A stretch of 64,000 bases of DNA from Serratia quinivorans (lineage in GTDB: Bacteria > Pseudomonadota > Gammaproteobacteria > Enterobacterales > Enterobacteriaceae), in assembly GCF_946227985.1 (NCBI RefSeq), contig NZ_CAMKGL010000001.1, positions 1,674,001 to 1,738,000 on the forward strand. Reading direction: 5' to 3'. Below are positions 32,308 through 44,852 of the stretch, one piece after another. The first letter of the stretch is position 1; the number at the start of each line of letters is the position of its first letter. The notes under the pieces were generated by a model. It was not told the DNA's origin. It saw nothing but the letters and a program-made list of their open reading frames with translations, and did not search any database. The translations under genes were made by a program, and so were the position numbers.

Positions 32308-32793
32308 ATGAATATCGATGATGATTTGCAAGCGCTGACCAAACAGGAAGCGACGTTGACCTTCAGTCACTTTGACCATAACACCGCATGGGAACTGGGA
32401 TCGGCATTGAAATCCGCTGCAGAACGGGGCCGCCTGTCCATCGCCATCGAGATCCAGCTTGCCGGGCAAACGCTGTTTTATTATGCCATGCCCGGCACCA
32501 CGCCTGATATTGCGGACTGGGTACGGCGTAAACGCAACCTGGTGAATCACTTCCACAAAAGTTCTTACGCTATCGGCCTGCGTCTGCAGCAACGCCAATC
32601 GACGCTGGAAGAGCGCTATGGACTGAGCGTACGCGACTACTCGGCGCACGGCGGTGCCTTTCCGATTAATTTAGCCGGGCTCGGCTGCATCGGCACCATC
32701 AGCATTTCCGGCTCGCCGCAGCTCGAGGATCATAATCTGCTGGTCAGCACCCTGGCCCACTTTCTCGGCTTATCCCTGCCGGCAGTGCATTAA
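32308..32793 (+). CDS. UPF0303 / HbpS-like heme-degrading-domain protein
   Basis: A 161-residue cytoplasmic protein of the UPF0303 (YBR137W-like) group in the GlcG/HbpS fold. The segment PDIADWVRRKRNLVNHFHKSS is characteristic. Members are described as heme-binding or stress-related, but the activity of this protein is not known. A GAGGAG RBS at 32292-32297 supports the start. Confidence 0.75.
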   Translation: MNIDDDLQALTKQEATLTFSHFDHNTAWELGSALKSAAERGRLSIAIEIQLAGQTLFYYAMPGTTPDIADWVRRKRNLVNHFHKSSYAIGLRLQQRQSTLEERYGLSVRDYSAHGGAFPINLAGLGCIGTISISGSPQLEDHNLLVSTLAHFLGLSLPAVH

Positions 32794-33023
32794 GCGATAA
32801 AACTCACGCTATTCTCCTTAGGCTGGCCGCCAGAGTCGCGACCAGCCTGCCGTCTGATATTAATTACTGTTTTGAAAGATTATACTTTCATTTTCACGCA
32901 GCGCATTGATGTATATCTAGGAATCACCGCCACAACTGGCGTATGGTGTCTATCAGCTATTCGAGACGGACCGCAACCGGCCCGCCATTCCGTTCTCTTT
33001 TATAGACTTGGTTTACACCCCAG

Positions 33024-34712
33024 ATGAAAACGCATGAAATTAACGGCATTCGGCCGTTCAGCGCCCTGATTGATGCCTGTTGGCGAGATCCCTATTCCCT
33101 GCAACGCCTGCTAAAAGACGCCATCGCCGGCGTTACCGTTGGCATTATCGCCATTCCCCTGGCAATGGCGCTGGCGATTGCCAGCGGCGTTCCTCCCCAA
33201 TATGGGTTGTACACGTCGGCGGTCGCCGGGATTGTGATCGCCATTAGCGGCGGCTCGCGTTACAGCGTTTCCGGGCCTACCGCCGCCTTCGTGGTGATTT
33301 TGTATCCGGTTTCACAGCAGTTCGGCCTCTCTGGTCTGTTGATCGCCACCCTGCTTTCCGGGCTGTTTTTGGTGCTCATGGGGTTGGCACGTTTCGGCCG
33401 GTTGATTGAATATATTCCCCTGTCGGTGACGCTGGGCTTCACCTCCGGTATTGCCATTACCATCGCCACCATGCAGGTGAAGGACTTTTTCGGTCTGCAA
33501 TTGGCAGAGGTGCCGGAACACTATGTGGGCAAGGTCTATGCCCTGCTACAGGCGCTGCCCACGCTGGATATCGGCGATACGCTGATCGGTGCGGTGACCC
33601 TGTTGATCCTGATATTCTGGCCGAAACTTGGCCTGAAGGTGCCGGGCCATTTGCCGGCGTTGCTGGCAGGCACGGCGGTGATGGGCATTCTGGCGCTGTT
33701 TGACCACCCGGTGGCAACCATTGGCTCTCGTTTCAGCTACCTGCTGGCCGACGGCACGCAGGGCCAGGGCATCCCGCCCATTTTGCCGCAGTTGATGCTG
33801 CCATGGGATCTGCCTGCCGGGGACGGCAAGCCGATGGCGCTGAGCTGGCAGACCATTTCCGCCCTACTACCGGCGGCATTCTCTATGGCCATGCTGGGCG
33901 CAATTGAATCCCTACTGTGCGCCGTGGTGTTGGACGGCATGACCGGCAAGAAACACAACTCCAATACCGAGCTTATCGGCCAGGGGGCGGGCAATATTAT
34001 CGCACCGTTCTTTGGCGGCATAACCGCCACAGCCGCCATTGCGCGTTCCGCGGCCAACGTGCGTGCCGGGGCCACTTCGCCGGTATCTGCCATTATCCAT
34101 GCACTGCTGGTGCTATTGGCGCTGCTGGTATTGGCCCCCTGGCTGTCCTGGCTACCGCTGGCGGCAATGGCGTCGCTGCTGCTGATGGTGGCCTGGAATA
34201 TGAGTGAAGCCCATAAGGTGGTTTATCTGCTGAGGCGGGCACCGAAAGACGACATTCTGGTGATGCTGCTGTGCCTGTCGCTGACGGTGCTGTTTGATAT
34301 GGTGATTGCCATTACCGTAGGCATAGTGCTGGCTTCGCTGCTGTTTATGCGCCGCATTGCACGCATGACACGCTTGAGCGAACTGAGCGCCGAAAATGGC
34401 CGCCTGGTGCTGCGGGTGAACGGTCCATTATTCTTCGCCGCCGCCGAACGCATTTTTAACGAGTTGCTGGTGCGCAGTGAACGTTATGACGTGATTGTCT
34501 TGCAGTGGGATGCGGTACCGGTACTGGATGCCGGTGGCCTGGATGCGCTACAGCGCTTTATCGAAGCGCTGCCGCCTGGCAAGCAATTGGCGATCACCGA
34601 TATGCCGTTCCAGCCGTTGAAAACGCTGGCACGAGCGCGGGTACAGCCGATTGAGGGGAAACTGCATTTCTACGCAACGTTACCCGAAGCCCTGGCCGAC
34701 CTAGACGCCTAA
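33024..34712 (+). CDS. dauA: C4-dicarboxylic acid transporter DauA (SulP family)
   Basis: A 562-residue inner-membrane transporter matching E. coli DauA/YchM, which takes up succinate at acidic pH. About 12-14 TM segments ([22 protein letters not shown] motif near 335) are followed by a C-terminal STAS domain from about 440 ([21 protein letters not shown]). In E. coli dauA sits beside prs and ychH; here it has moved to the other end of the kdsA-prs block and is convergent with kdsA. Confidence 0.92.
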   Translation: MKTHEINGIRPFSALIDACWRDPYSLQRLLKDAIAGVTVGIIAIPLAMALAIASGVPPQYGLYTSAVAGIVIAISGGSRYSVSGPTAAFVVILYPVSQQFGLSGLLIATLLSGLFLVLMGLARFGRLIEYIPLSVTLGFTSGIAITIATMQVKDFFGLQLAEVPEHYVGKVYALLQALPTLDIGDTLIGAVTLLILIFWPKLGLKVPGHLPALLAGTAVMGILALFDHPVATIGSRFSYLLADGTQGQGIPPILPQLMLPWDLPAGDGKPMALSWQTISALLPAAFSMAMLGAIESLLCAVVLDGMTGKKHNSNTELIGQGAGNIIAPFFGGITATAAIARSAANVRAGATSPVSAIIHALLVLLALLVLAPWLSWLPLAAMASLLLMVAWNMSEAHKVVYLLRRAPKDDILVMLLCLSLTVLFDMVIAITVGIVLASLLFMRRIARMTRLSELSAENGRLVLRVNGPLFFAAAERIFNELLVRSERYDVIVLQWDAVPVLDAGGLDALQRFIEALPPGKQLAITDMPFQPLKTLARARVQPIEGKLHFYATLPEALADLDA

Positions 34713-34717
34713 AAAAC

Positions 34718-34743
34718 AAAAAGCCCGACAAGTCGGGCTTTTT
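34718..34743. terminator. Bidirectional terminator between dauA and kdsA
   Basis: AAAAAGCCCGAC / GTCGGGCTTTTT, perfect stem with a two- to four-base loop, A-tract upstream and T-tract downstream, so it can act on both convergent genes. Confidence 0.88.
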
Positions 34744-34760
34744 ACTACGAGAAAACCGGC

Positions 34761-35639
<879 letters not shown>

Positions 35640-35648
35640 TCAAATGAA

Positions 35649-36458
35649 TTAATGCAGCGTGACCTGTTTCGGTTCAATCGAGTGGATCTGTACTTTGATC
35701 ACTTCGCTGACCGGATCTTCAGGACACTGTTCGACAAAATAATTGAGGTCGGAAATAGCAATATGGTTGCATTCCAACTGGGCGTAAATCAGCCCACGGT
35801 CACGGATCTCGTACGGGTCATCCGGATCGAAGCACAACACCGTTTCGCTGGCACGCAACGCCATTTCCATCTGTTGTTCTTCCATCAGGGCGGCTTTCAG
35901 CGTATCAAGCATCTTACGCACCACCATGACGTTTTCTGACTCATCGAGGTCATCGTCTTCCAACTCGGCGCCCAGACCCAGGTTACCCTTGATCCACACT
36001 TCCAGCTGATGTTCGTTGAGCGTCTCGCCGTTCAACGGATTAATCAGCCACATCTCTTCATCCAGCCAATCTGCCCGCAGGATCAACTGAGTGGGGAAAA
36101 TCACCGGCAGCAGCGGTAAATCCAGATGCGCGGCGATGTGCAGGAAAATGGTGCCGAGGGAAACCGGCGTGCCCTGCCGCCCTTCCAGCACTTTGTCGAG
36201 CCAAATCGCGTCGGACAGACGATACACACCGCCGGCGCCGCCAAAACCCCAGGTTTTGAAGAACAGTTCAATGAGTGCGTCCAGTTGCTGTTCCTGGCTG
36301 AGACCCTTTGGCATCGCCGCACGTGCGTCGTCGACCAGTTGCTGCAGCTTACGTTCGACTTCGGCGGTAGGGAAATCACGCCGCACGGACTGCGAAACCA
36401 GGATCACGCCCGCGCTCAGCAGCGCGGTGTTAAATTCAAAATCAGCAATGCTACTCAT
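35649..36458 (-). CDS. sirB1: SirB1 family protein (transglutaminase-like/TPR, YchA)
   Basis: A 269-residue protein matching E. coli YchA/SirB1, with a transglutaminase-like N-terminal part (GVYRLSDAIWLDKVLEGRQGTPVSLG) and a C-terminal TPR-like helical region (ALRASETVLCFDPDDPYEIRDRG). Its molecular role is unknown; the name comes from Salmonella invasion regulation. It overlaps sirB2 by four bases (ATGA). Confidence 0.9.
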   Translation of the reverse strand: MSSIADFEFNTALLSAGVILVSQSVRRDFPTAEVERKLQQLVDDARAAMPKGLSQEQQLDALIELFFKTWGFGGAGGVYRLSDAIWLDKVLEGRQGTPVSLGTIFLHIAAHLDLPLLPVIFPTQLILRADWLDEEMWLINPLNGETLNEHQLEVWIKGNLGLGAELEDDDLDESENVMVVRKMLDTLKAALMEEQQMEMALRASETVLCFDPDDPYEIRDRGLIYAQLECNHIAISDLNYFVEQCPEDPVSEVIKVQIHSIEPKQVTLH

Positions 36459-36853
36459 AAGTATCCCATCAGAAAGGGTATTTTCGTCGTGGCAAGTTTA
36501 ATTATCAGGTACAGAGAGCCCAACGCCAGCACAAACGCCAGGGTGCGCAGGTTCTTACTTTTGGTCTTCTTGCCCAATGCGACATAGCCAAGCAGGATAT
36601 AGATAATAACGCCAAACAGCTTCTCGGTCAGCCATGAGTCCATACCCAGCAGCGGGTAAAACTTGAACATCACCACCAACGCAATACCACTGGCGAACAG
36701 TACCGTATCATTTATGTGCGGCGTTATCTTCACCCAGCGCTTGTTCATCATCGCCGAGTCTCGCCACTTCCAGAAAAATCGCAATACAAACAAGACAATA
36801 CTGATGGTGACTGTCAACAGATGCAGATGTTTTAACGCTGAGTAGACTGCCAT
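36455..36853 (-). CDS. sirB2: SirB2 family inner-membrane protein
   Basis: A 132-residue protein with four TM segments (KHLHLLTVTISIVLFVLRFF, ILLGYVALGKK and others). It matches E. coli YchQ/SirB2. Function unknown. It starts the small sirB2-sirB1-kdsA cluster and overlaps sirB1 translationally. Confidence 0.9.
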   Translation of the reverse strand: MAVYSALKHLHLLTVTISIVLFVLRFFWKWRDSAMMNKRWVKITPHINDTVLFASGIALVVMFKFYPLLGMDSWLTEKLFGVIIYILLGYVALGKKTKSKNLRTLAFVLALGSLYLIIKLATTKIPFLMGYL

Positions 36854-36903
36854 ATTGCTTCCTTTTTGTATTCGCCGTGTGCTTTGTTTTTGTTAGTTCT
36901 CGG

Positions 36904-37740
36904 TCACTGCTGCGGCCATTGGCCAAAAGTCACGCGATCGTTATCACCGTAGTCACGGCGGGTTGCGATCGAAATAAAACCGGCGGCCTGCAGCAATGCG
37001 CGCACGCTTTCGCCCTGCTGCCAACCGTGTTCCAGCAGCAGCCAGCCCTGTGGCTGCAGATACTGCGGTGCCTGCTGCACGATAACGGACAAATCTGCCA
37101 AGCCGTGCTGCTGTGAGACCAGCGCGCTGCTGGGTTCGAAACGTACGTCGCCCTGCGCCAGATGCGGGTCGGCGGCGTCGATGTACGGAGGATTACTGGC
37201 GATCAGGGCAAAAGTCTGGCCGGTCACCGGCGCAAACCAACTGCCCTGAAGAAATTGTGCGTTGCCGATCGCCAGCTTCTGCGCGTTGTGCTGCGCCAGC
37301 GCTACGGCTTCAGGTTGTAAATCAACGCCGGTCACGGTGCAGTCCGGACGTTCGCTGGCCAGCGCCAACGCAATGGCACCGGTGCCGGTGCCGAGATCGA
37401 GGATGTTGCAAGAAGATGACGGCAAGCGCTCCAGCGCCAGTTCCACCAGGCATTCAGTGTCCGGACGCGGAATCAGGGTGGCCGGTGAGACCGACAACGG
37501 CAGCGACCAAAACTCGCGTTCCCCAATCAGATAAGCCACCGGTTCGCCACGCTCGCGGCGCGCCAGCAGCCTTTCCAACTGTTCTTGCTGTTGTTGCGTC
37601 AGCAAAGTTTCGCCAAACGCCATCAGAAAGGTTCTGGCCCGGCCGGTCACGAAACCCAGCAGGATTTCCGCGTCACGCCGGGCACTGTCACTCTGCGTCA
37701 ACCGGGCAACTGCCGCCTTCAGCCAGGATTGATAATCCAT
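36904..37740 (-). CDS. prmC: Release factor glutamine methyltransferase PrmC
   Basis: SAM-dependent enzyme that N5-methylates the glutamine of the GGQ motif in RF1 and RF2. The 278-residue protein has motif I ILDLGTGTGAIALALA and the active-site NPPY (LIASNPPYIDA). Its start codon shares one base with the prfA stop (TAATG), so the enzyme and its substrate are translationally coupled. Confidence 0.96.
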   Translation of the reverse strand: MDYQSWLKAAVARLTQSDSARRDAEILLGFVTGRARTFLMAFGETLLTQQQQEQLERLLARRERGEPVAYLIGEREFWSLPLSVSPATLIPRPDTECLVELALERLPSSSCNILDLGTGTGAIALALASERPDCTVTGVDLQPEAVALAQHNAQKLAIGNAQFLQGSWFAPVTGQTFALIASNPPYIDAADPHLAQGDVRFEPSSALVSQQHGLADLSVIVQQAPQYLQPQGWLLLEHGWQQGESVRALLQAAGFISIATRRDYGDNDRVTFGQWPQQ

Positions 37741-38825
37741 TACTCGGGCTCAGCGGACAGCGCGGCGAGCTGGTCGGCCTGATATTCCTGCACAATAGGT
37801 TGGATCAGCATGTCCAGCTTGCCTTCCATCACCTCATCCAGACGGTACAGCGTCAGGTTGATGCGGTGGTCGGTCACGCGCCCCTGCGGGAAGTTGTAGG
37901 TGCGGTTGCGATCGGAACGGTCACCGGTACCCAACAGATTACGACGGGTTGATGCCTCTGCCTGCTGGCGCTTGGCCATTTCGGCAGCGCGGATACGCGC
38001 CCCCAGCACCGACATCGCCTTGGCCTTGTTTTTGTGCTGTGAACGTTCGTCCTGACACTCCACCACGATGCCGGTCGGCAAGTGGGTAATACGGATCGCC
38101 GAGTCGGTGGTGTTAACGTGCTGGCCACCGGCACCGGAGGAACGGAAGGTATCGATTTTCAGATCGCCGGCATTGATCTCCGGCAGTTCGGCTTCCGGCA
38201 CCGCCGGCATCACCGCCACGGTACAGGCGGAGGTATGAATACGACCCTGCGACTCGGTTTCCGGCACGCGCTGCACGCGGTGGCCGCCAGACTCAAACTT
38301 CAGTTGGCCAAAAACGCCGTCGCCAGACACCTTGGCAATCACTTCTTTATAGCCGCCGTGTTCGCCTTCGTTGGCACTCATGATCTCGACGCGCCAGCGA
38401 CGCGTTTCGGCATAGCGACTGTACATACGGAACAGATCGCCGGCGAAAATCGCCGCTTCGTCACCGCCGGTACCGGCACGCACTTCCAGGAAGCAATCGC
38501 GCTCATCATCCGGATCTTTCGGCAACAGCAGCACTTGTAATTGCTGCTCCAGTTCTTCCGTTGCCACCTTGGCGTCTTTCAACTCTTCCTGCGCCATTTC
38601 GCGCATTTCCGGGTCATCCAGCATCATCTCTGCCGTGGCCAGATCGTCTTGTACCTTACGCCATTCAAGGAAACAGCGGCTGACATCGGTCAACTGTGCA
38701 TATTCGCGCGACAGCGCGCGGAACCGATCCTGCTCGGCAATAACGCCGGCATCGCCGAGCAGCGCCTGCACTTCTTCATGGCGCTCTTGTAACGCTTCCA
38801 GTTTGGCAACAATAGAAGGCTTCAT
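37740..38825 (-). CDS. prfA: Peptide chain release factor 1
   Basis: Recognises UAA and UAG stop codons. The 361-residue protein has the GGQ peptidyl-hydrolysis motif in [17 protein letters not shown] and the PxT codon-recognition tripeptide as PET in [15 protein letters not shown] (PAT in E. coli). The third-position Thr is kept, so function should be normal. Lies between hemA and prmC as in E. coli. Confidence 0.97.
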   Translation of the reverse strand: MKPSIVAKLEALQERHEEVQALLGDAGVIAEQDRFRALSREYAQLTDVSRCFLEWRKVQDDLATAEMMLDDPEMREMAQEELKDAKVATEELEQQLQVLLLPKDPDDERDCFLEVRAGTGGDEAAIFAGDLFRMYSRYAETRRWRVEIMSANEGEHGGYKEVIAKVSGDGVFGQLKFESGGHRVQRVPETESQGRIHTSACTVAVMPAVPEAELPEINAGDLKIDTFRSSGAGGQHVNTTDSAIRITHLPTGIVVECQDERSQHKNKAKAMSVLGARIRAAEMAKRQQAEASTRRNLLGTGDRSDRNRTYNFPQGRVTDHRINLTLYRLDEVMEGKLDMLIQPIVQEYQADQLAALSAEPE

Positions 38826-38858
38826 GCGTGGTATTAAACCCTGTTAATAAAGAGAAAA

Positions 38859-40121
38859 CTAATGCTGATCCAGCCCGAGGCTGTCGCGTAATAATTGCAA
38901 CCGCTCCACGTCGCCATCGCCGGCGGCCTGTTGGAGGGATTTGGTAGGGGCATGAATAAGACGGTTGGTCAGCCGGTGGGCCAGCTCGTGGATAACCTGC
39001 TCCACGTCCGCGCCCTGCGCAATGGCGGCCAGAGCTTTGGCTTCCATTTCCGCGCGGATCTGATCGGCCTGCGAACGGTAGTCGCGGATGGTTTCCACTG
39101 CGCCCTGCGAGCGCAACCAGGCCATAAAGTTGATGCTTTCCTGCTGGACGATCGACTCAGCCTGCACCGCCGCGGCCTTGCGCTGCGCCAGGTTGCTCTG
39201 AATGATGGCGTGCAGATCGTCCACGCTATATAGATAGGCGTTGGCCAGCTTGCCCACTTCCGGTTCGATATCGCGCGGTACGGCAATATCTACCAGCAGC
39301 ATGGGCTGGTTGCGGCGCGCTTTCAGCGCTCGCTCCACCATGCCTTTACCGATGATCGGCAACGGGCTGGCAGTAGAGCTGATAATAATGTCGGCGTCCG
39401 CCAGGCGTTCGTCGATTTCCGGCAAGGTGATCACTTCTGCGCCGACTTCGTCCGCCAGCAGTTGGGCGCGCTCTCGGGTACGGTTGGCAATAATCATATG
39501 CCGTACTTTATGCTCCCGCAGATGACGCGCCACCAGTTCAATGGTTTCACCGGCACCTACCAACAGGACATTCAGTTCGGCAAGGGATTCGAATATCTGG
39601 CGTGCCAGGGTACAGGCGGCAAAGGCCACGGATACCGCACTGGCGCCGATTTCAGTTTCGGTACGTACGCGTTTGGCGACGGAGAAGGATTTTTGGAACA
39701 GACGTTCAAGCTCGCCGGACAGTGACTGCCCGCGTTGGGATTCGGCAAAGGCTTTCTTCACCTGCCCGAGAATTTGCGGTTCGCCCAGCACCAGTGAATC
39801 CAACCCGCTGGCCACGCGCATCAGGTGGCTAACGGCTTCGTTGCCGTGGTGCCAGTACAGGCTTTTACTCACCTCTTCCGGGCGCAGGTGGTGGTACTCA
39901 CACAGCCAGGAGACCAGCTGTTCGTGAATATGTTCCTGTTGCTCCACGCTAAGATACAGCTCGGTACGGTTGCAGGTAGACAACACGACACCGCCCTGCA
40001 CCAACGGTTGTTGGAGCAAGCTGGTTAGCGCCTGTTCGATAGACTCTGGGGAGAAGGTCACCCTTTCACGCAGAGAAACCGGAGCGGTTTTGTGATTAAT
40101 ACCTAACGCCAGCAGGGTCAT
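38859..40121 (-). CDS. hemA: Glutamyl-tRNA reductase
   Basis: First step of C5-pathway tetrapyrrole synthesis: reduces Glu-tRNA to glutamate-1-semialdehyde. The 420-residue protein begins [20 protein letters not shown] and has nucleophile C50 in [17 protein letters not shown]-binding [17 protein letters not shown], and a C-terminal dimerisation helix. The basic N-terminus relates to heme-dependent turnover by Lon/ClpAP in Salmonella. It is divergent from lolB. Confidence 0.96.
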   Translation of the reverse strand: MTLLALGINHKTAPVSLRERVTFSPESIEQALTSLLQQPLVQGGVVLSTCNRTELYLSVEQQEHIHEQLVSWLCEYHHLRPEEVSKSLYWHHGNEAVSHLMRVASGLDSLVLGEPQILGQVKKAFAESQRGQSLSGELERLFQKSFSVAKRVRTETEIGASAVSVAFAACTLARQIFESLAELNVLLVGAGETIELVARHLREHKVRHMIIANRTRERAQLLADEVGAEVITLPEIDERLADADIIISSTASPLPIIGKGMVERALKARRNQPMLLVDIAVPRDIEPEVGKLANAYLYSVDDLHAIIQSNLAQRKAAAVQAESIVQQESINFMAWLRSQGAVETIRDYRSQADQIRAEMEAKALAAIAQGADVEQVIHELAHRLTNRLIHAPTKSLQQAAGDGDVERLQLLRDSLGLDQH

Positions 40122-40838
40122 TGCTTCGAGTAATACTTCTTTTGGTACGGGTTCTCGTTGAACGGCATTCTACTTGATGCGCGGGCTCAATAAAAGGCAC
40201 AACCGCATCTTCCGTCCAATCGCTGAAATAGACAGCATCAATGAGCGATCAGTAATAAATACAGCAAGATAAAGAATAATTTGACGACATAACATACTGA
40301 ATTTTAGTGCAGTATGCGATATTCCGCACAGTATTGAGTAAAACTGACAGACCTGAGTCGGAGGATAGCGATCAAATATCCGGCATTTACCAGCCCAAAG
40401 TGCCACAACGAAAGGTCGGATCCAAAATGAAGGAAACCTGCTGGCAAAAAACATGCTTCGCCTGCAGGTAAAAAAATGCCGAACCCGCAAAACATAACAG
40501 CGAAATAACGATTCGAACGGCAAGCTTCATAACCTTCGGTTCTCCCCACGGCGATAGATTCTGGCAATATTACAGAACGCTACATCAACTAAACACCAAC
40601 GGCAGCAACACCCGGCCCCAGAGATATTCTTGCGCCCACAGCAGCACGCTGGAGTGATTGTGTTAATCTTATCAGCGAAGACCGCACCTGGCCCCGCGCC
40701 CGAGAGCGGTGACAAAGCCGGGAAGTTTCAACGCGATGCAGCAAAAAATTGACGAGCCGGCGTTGCCCCGCTAGCGTAAATACCGATACTCTGGTTTCGC
40801 TGTGCGTGCCCGCAAGGACAAAAGGACAAGAGAAAGTT
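40122..40838. other. hemA-lolB divergent intergenic region
   Basis: A 717-base spacer, longer than in E. coli. Open frames here (for example on the minus strand 40170-40567) overlap one another, have no clear RBS and resemble no family I know. It must contain the hemA and lolB promoters, but I could not assign individual elements with confidence. Confidence 0.4.
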
Positions 40839-41462
40839 ATGCCAATCCGCAAAGTTAGTTTGCTCCGCCTGATCCCGCTGGCCAGCCTGGTGCTGGCTGC
40901 CTGTACTACCACCAAGCCGACCGGCCCGGCCACCAGCCCGACGTCGCCGCAGTGGCGTGCCCACGAACAAGCGGTGCAACAGCTGAGTCAGTATCAGACC
41001 CGTGGTTCTTTCGCCTACCTGTCAGATCAGAAAAAAGTCTATGCCCGCTTCTTCTGGCAACAGTATTCGCCCGACCGTTATCGCCTGCTGCTGACCAACC
41101 CGCTTGGCAGTACCGAGCTTGACCTCAACGTACAGAAAAACGTAGTGCAGTTGACGGATAACCAGGGCAAACGCTATGTCAGCGACAATGCCGAAGAGAT
41201 GATCCGCAAGCTGACCGGCATGGCCATTCCGTTGGACAACCTGCGCCAGTGGATGCTCGGCCTGCCGGGTGAAGCCGGCGACTTCAAGCTCGATGACCAA
41301 TATCGCCTGAACTCGCTGACCTATCAGCAAGGTAGCCAGACCTGGACCGTGGATTACCAGGACTACAACAACAGCCTCAAGCCTCAGTTGCCGAGCCGCC
41401 TGGAACTGAAACAGGGTGACCAACGCATCAAACTGAAAATGGACGATTGGACGCTGAAATGA
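40839..41462 (+). CDS. lolB: Outer-membrane lipoprotein receptor LolB
   Basis: Accepts lipoproteins from LolA and inserts them in the outer membrane. The ATG at 40839 yields 207 residues with signal peptide and lipobox LVLAAC (Cys22). [23 protein letters not shown] and the [16 protein letters not shown] loop are typical. The frame is open further upstream (to 40749) but the AGAG-type RBS and lipoprotein signal set this start. Its stop overlaps the ispE start (ATGA). Confidence 0.95.
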   Translation: MPIRKVSLLRLIPLASLVLAACTTTKPTGPATSPTSPQWRAHEQAVQQLSQYQTRGSFAYLSDQKKVYARFFWQQYSPDRYRLLLTNPLGSTELDLNVQKNVVQLTDNQGKRYVSDNAEEMIRKLTGMAIPLDNLRQWMLGLPGEAGDFKLDDQYRLNSLTYQQGSQTWTVDYQDYNNSLKPQLPSRLELKQGDQRIKLKMDDWTLK

Positions 41463-42325
41463 TCCGTCAATGGCCATCGCCAGCTAAACTCAATTTGTTT
41501 TTGTACATTACCGGCCAACGCGAAGACGGCTACCACCTGCTGCAGACGCTGTTCCAGTTTCTGGACTACGGCGACACGCTGACCATCGACGTACGGCAGG
41601 ATGACCGCATCCATCTGCTGACCCCGGTGGCCGGCGTGCCGGATGAGGAAAACCTGATCGTCCGCGCCGCCCGTCTGCTACAACAGCATTGCGATCGTCA
41701 CGGGCTAAACACCGCCCCGCGCGGTGCCGACATCAGCATCGATAAACGTCTGCCGATGGGGGGCGGACTGGGTGGCGGTTCCTCCAACGCCGCCACGGTG
41801 TTAGTGGCGCTCAATGACCTGTGGCGCTGCGGTTTGAGCGACGAACAGTTGGCGGAACTGGGGCTGGCCCTTGGGGCCGATGTTCCGGTGTTCGTTCGCG
41901 GCCATGCCGCCTTTGCCGAGGGCATTGGTGAACGTTTGCAACCTGCCAATCCGCAGGAAAAGTGGTATCTGGTAGCCCACCCGGGTGTCAGCATCCCGAC
42001 TCCGGTTATTTTTGGCGATGCCGATTTAAAAAGAGACACCCCGGTTCGCCCATTAAATGTGCTGTTGCAGGCAACTTACGCAAATGATTGCGAACCGATA
42101 GCAAGAAAACGTTTTCGCGAGGTTGAACAGCTTGTTTCTTGGCTGTTAGAATACGCGCCGTCACGCCTGACTGGCACAGGTGCTTGTGTGTTTGCTGAAT
42201 TCGACACAGAAACCGCCGCCCGTCAGGTGTTAAATCAAGCCCCGGAGTGGATACGTGGTTTTGTAGCGCGTGGCGTTAACGTCTCTCCACTACATCGCAT
42301 TCGTTCCGGGCAGATTGAACCGTAG
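41459..42325 (+). CDS. ispE: 4-diphosphocytidyl-2-C-methylerythritol kinase
   Basis: GHMP kinase of the MEP isoprenoid pathway. The ATG at 41459 overlaps the lolB stop and gives 288 residues starting [19 protein letters not shown]. The ATP-binding motif is [18 protein letters not shown] (about 95-112) and the C-terminal [12 protein letters not shown] glycine motif is intact. Confidence 0.96.
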   Translation: MIRQWPSPAKLNLFLYITGQREDGYHLLQTLFQFLDYGDTLTIDVRQDDRIHLLTPVAGVPDEENLIVRAARLLQQHCDRHGLNTAPRGADISIDKRLPMGGGLGGGSSNAATVLVALNDLWRCGLSDEQLAELGLALGADVPVFVRGHAAFAEGIGERLQPANPQEKWYLVAHPGVSIPTPVIFGDADLKRDTPVRPLNVLLQATYANDCEPIARKRFREVEQLVSWLLEYAPSRLTGTGACVFAEFDTETAARQVLNQAPEWIRGFVARGVNVSPLHRIRSGQIEP

Positions 42326-42416
42326 TTCTCGTTTCGCTGCGCAGAGTCGCTCACACCTGGCCCTGTCATCCCTGCGCCGCTGCGGTTTCAAATTGTTTTT
42401 TTACACACCCGTATGA

Positions 42417-43445
<1,029 letters not shown>

Positions 43446-43512
43446 TCAGTGCTTTTTCCGGTGCGGCGCCCTGCCGTGCCGGATCGATTGATTGCCCGCT
43501 GGCAGAAAAAGA

Positions 43513-43546
43513 AAAACCCGTTGGTGCATCAGCAACAACGGGTTTT
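43513..43546 (+). terminator. Terminator after prs
   Basis: AAAACCCGTTG pairs with CAACGGGTTTT; the T-run ends the stem. It separates prs from the convergent ychH. Confidence 0.85.
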
Positions 43547-43630
43547 CTACGGGTAGTCAAACATGACCTTAGACCTTAATGCGCGGCAGCTCTCCTTTGC
43601 CGTAACGCGTGCTCCCTTTTGTTTTTTTAA

Positions 43631-43909
43631 TCAATGTGACGAACGATGATTGTCGTTTCGGCACCGTTTATCAAAATGTTTTATCCACCAGTAACGATCC
43701 GCCACCTGCTCACGCCCGCCGATACGTGCACCGACCAGCCATAGCAGTGCGCCGACGAAGATACTCATGATGGCGCCATGGGCGAAAAACTGCGGCAAAT
43801 TGAACTGCGATACTTCAGCAAGAATGTTGTATCCAACGCCGAAGATCATGACTACCAGCCCCAGCCCCATAAAAAAGTTGCCCATTTTGTTCACGTTTCT
43901 ACGTTTCAT
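43631..43909 (-). CDS. ychH: Stress-associated inner-membrane protein YchH
   Basis: A 92-residue protein with two TM segments (MGLGLVVMIFGVGYNIL and IMSIFVGALLWLVGARIGG), closely matching E. coli YchH, which responds to envelope and oxidative stress. The start is set at 43907-43909 (MKRRNVNKMGNF), with GGAGG 8 bases upstream; the longer frame to 44062 is rejected. Confidence 0.9.
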   Translation of the reverse strand: MKRRNVNKMGNFFMGLGLVVMIFGVGYNILAEVSQFNLPQFFAHGAIMSIFVGALLWLVGARIGGREQVADRYWWIKHFDKRCRNDNHRSSH

Positions 43910-44222
43910 ATGCCACCTCCATAGTGCCATTTGCCAACCAGGGTAACTCAGTAAATGGTTAACCCACTTTGATAAGTTAAGTATAGACCCTGGCCCGACA
44001 AGGTGATTGCGTAGGCGATCACAAATGGTAAAGAAAGCATGACAGAACTTTACTGTAAGCAACTAATTAGTTAACAAACTGAATGATTCCGCTAATGAAT
44101 TACTCACCGCGTTGTTGATATCAGCCCACCAACGCCATGCCCGGCATCAGGATTTTGTCATTCGCAGCGCAGGCAGGTAGACTAATGCCCTTTCCATTAT
44201 CCCGATCATAGCGAATCTCCCA
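43910..44222. other. ychH-pth divergent spacer
   Basis: A 313-base AT-rich spacer that carries the promoters of ychH and pth. In E. coli ychH expression is CRP dependent, but I do not see a convincing CRP site here. No gene or repeat recognised. Confidence 0.35.
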
Positions 44223-44813
44223 GTGAGCAGTATTAAATTGATAGTTGGCCTGGCGAATCCGGGCGCTGAATATGCCCAGACGCGACACAACGCCGGCGCC
44301 TGGTACGTCGATTTACTGGCCCAGCGCCATAACCAGCAGTTGAAGGAAGAGAGCAAATTCTACGGCTACACCGCCCGACTGAATTTGGCCGGCAATGACG
44401 TTCGGCTGCTGGTACCCACCACCTTTATGAACCTCAGTGGCAAAGCCGTACTGGCGATGGCCAATTTCTACCGCATTGAGCCGGACGAAATTCTGGTCGC
44501 GCACGACGAGCTGGATATTCCGCCGGGTGTTGCAAAAATCAAACTGGGTGGCGGCAACGGTGGGCACAACGGGCTGAAGGATATTCAGAGCAAGTTCGGC
44601 AATAACCCGAACTTCTATCGCTTGCGCATTGGCATTGGTCATCCGGGCGATAAAAACAAGGTGGTGGGTTTCGTGCTCGGCAAGCCACCGGCCAGTGAGC
44701 AAAAAATGATTGATGAAGCGATCGATGAAGCCGCGCGTTGCACGGAGATCCTGCTGACCGAAGGCCTGGAGAAAACCGTTCGTCGTCTGCACAGTTTTAA
44801 GGCGCAGGCCTGA
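44223..44813 (+). CDS. pth: Peptidyl-tRNA hydrolase
   Basis: Releases tRNA from peptidyl-tRNA dropped by ribosomes. The 196-residue protein starts with GTG at 44223. [21 protein letters not shown] carries the catalytic His (about residue 22), and FMNLSGKAV and [13 protein letters not shown] motifs are intact. In E. coli ychF follows directly; here a SulP gene lies between them on the opposite strand. Confidence 0.96.
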   Translation: MSSIKLIVGLANPGAEYAQTRHNAGAWYVDLLAQRHNQQLKEESKFYGYTARLNLAGNDVRLLVPTTFMNLSGKAVLAMANFYRIEPDEILVAHDELDIPPGVAKIKLGGGNGGHNGLKDIQSKFGNNPNFYRLRIGIGHPGDKNKVVGFVLGKPPASEQKMIDEAIDEAARCTEILLTEGLEKTVRRLHSFKAQA

Positions 44814-44852
44814 TAGTGATTGCAGCGGGCATCACGCCCGCTGCAGACTCGC

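Noticed and set aside
37740-38825. PET instead of PAT in the RF1 codon-recognition motif as a functional change
   Set aside because: The x position of PxT varies among RF1 proteins; Thr is retained, so no altered specificity is claimed.
40170-40567. Overlapping minus-strand frames between hemA and lolB
   Set aside because: Cysteine/phenylalanine-rich, mutually overlapping and without start signals; more likely non-coding.
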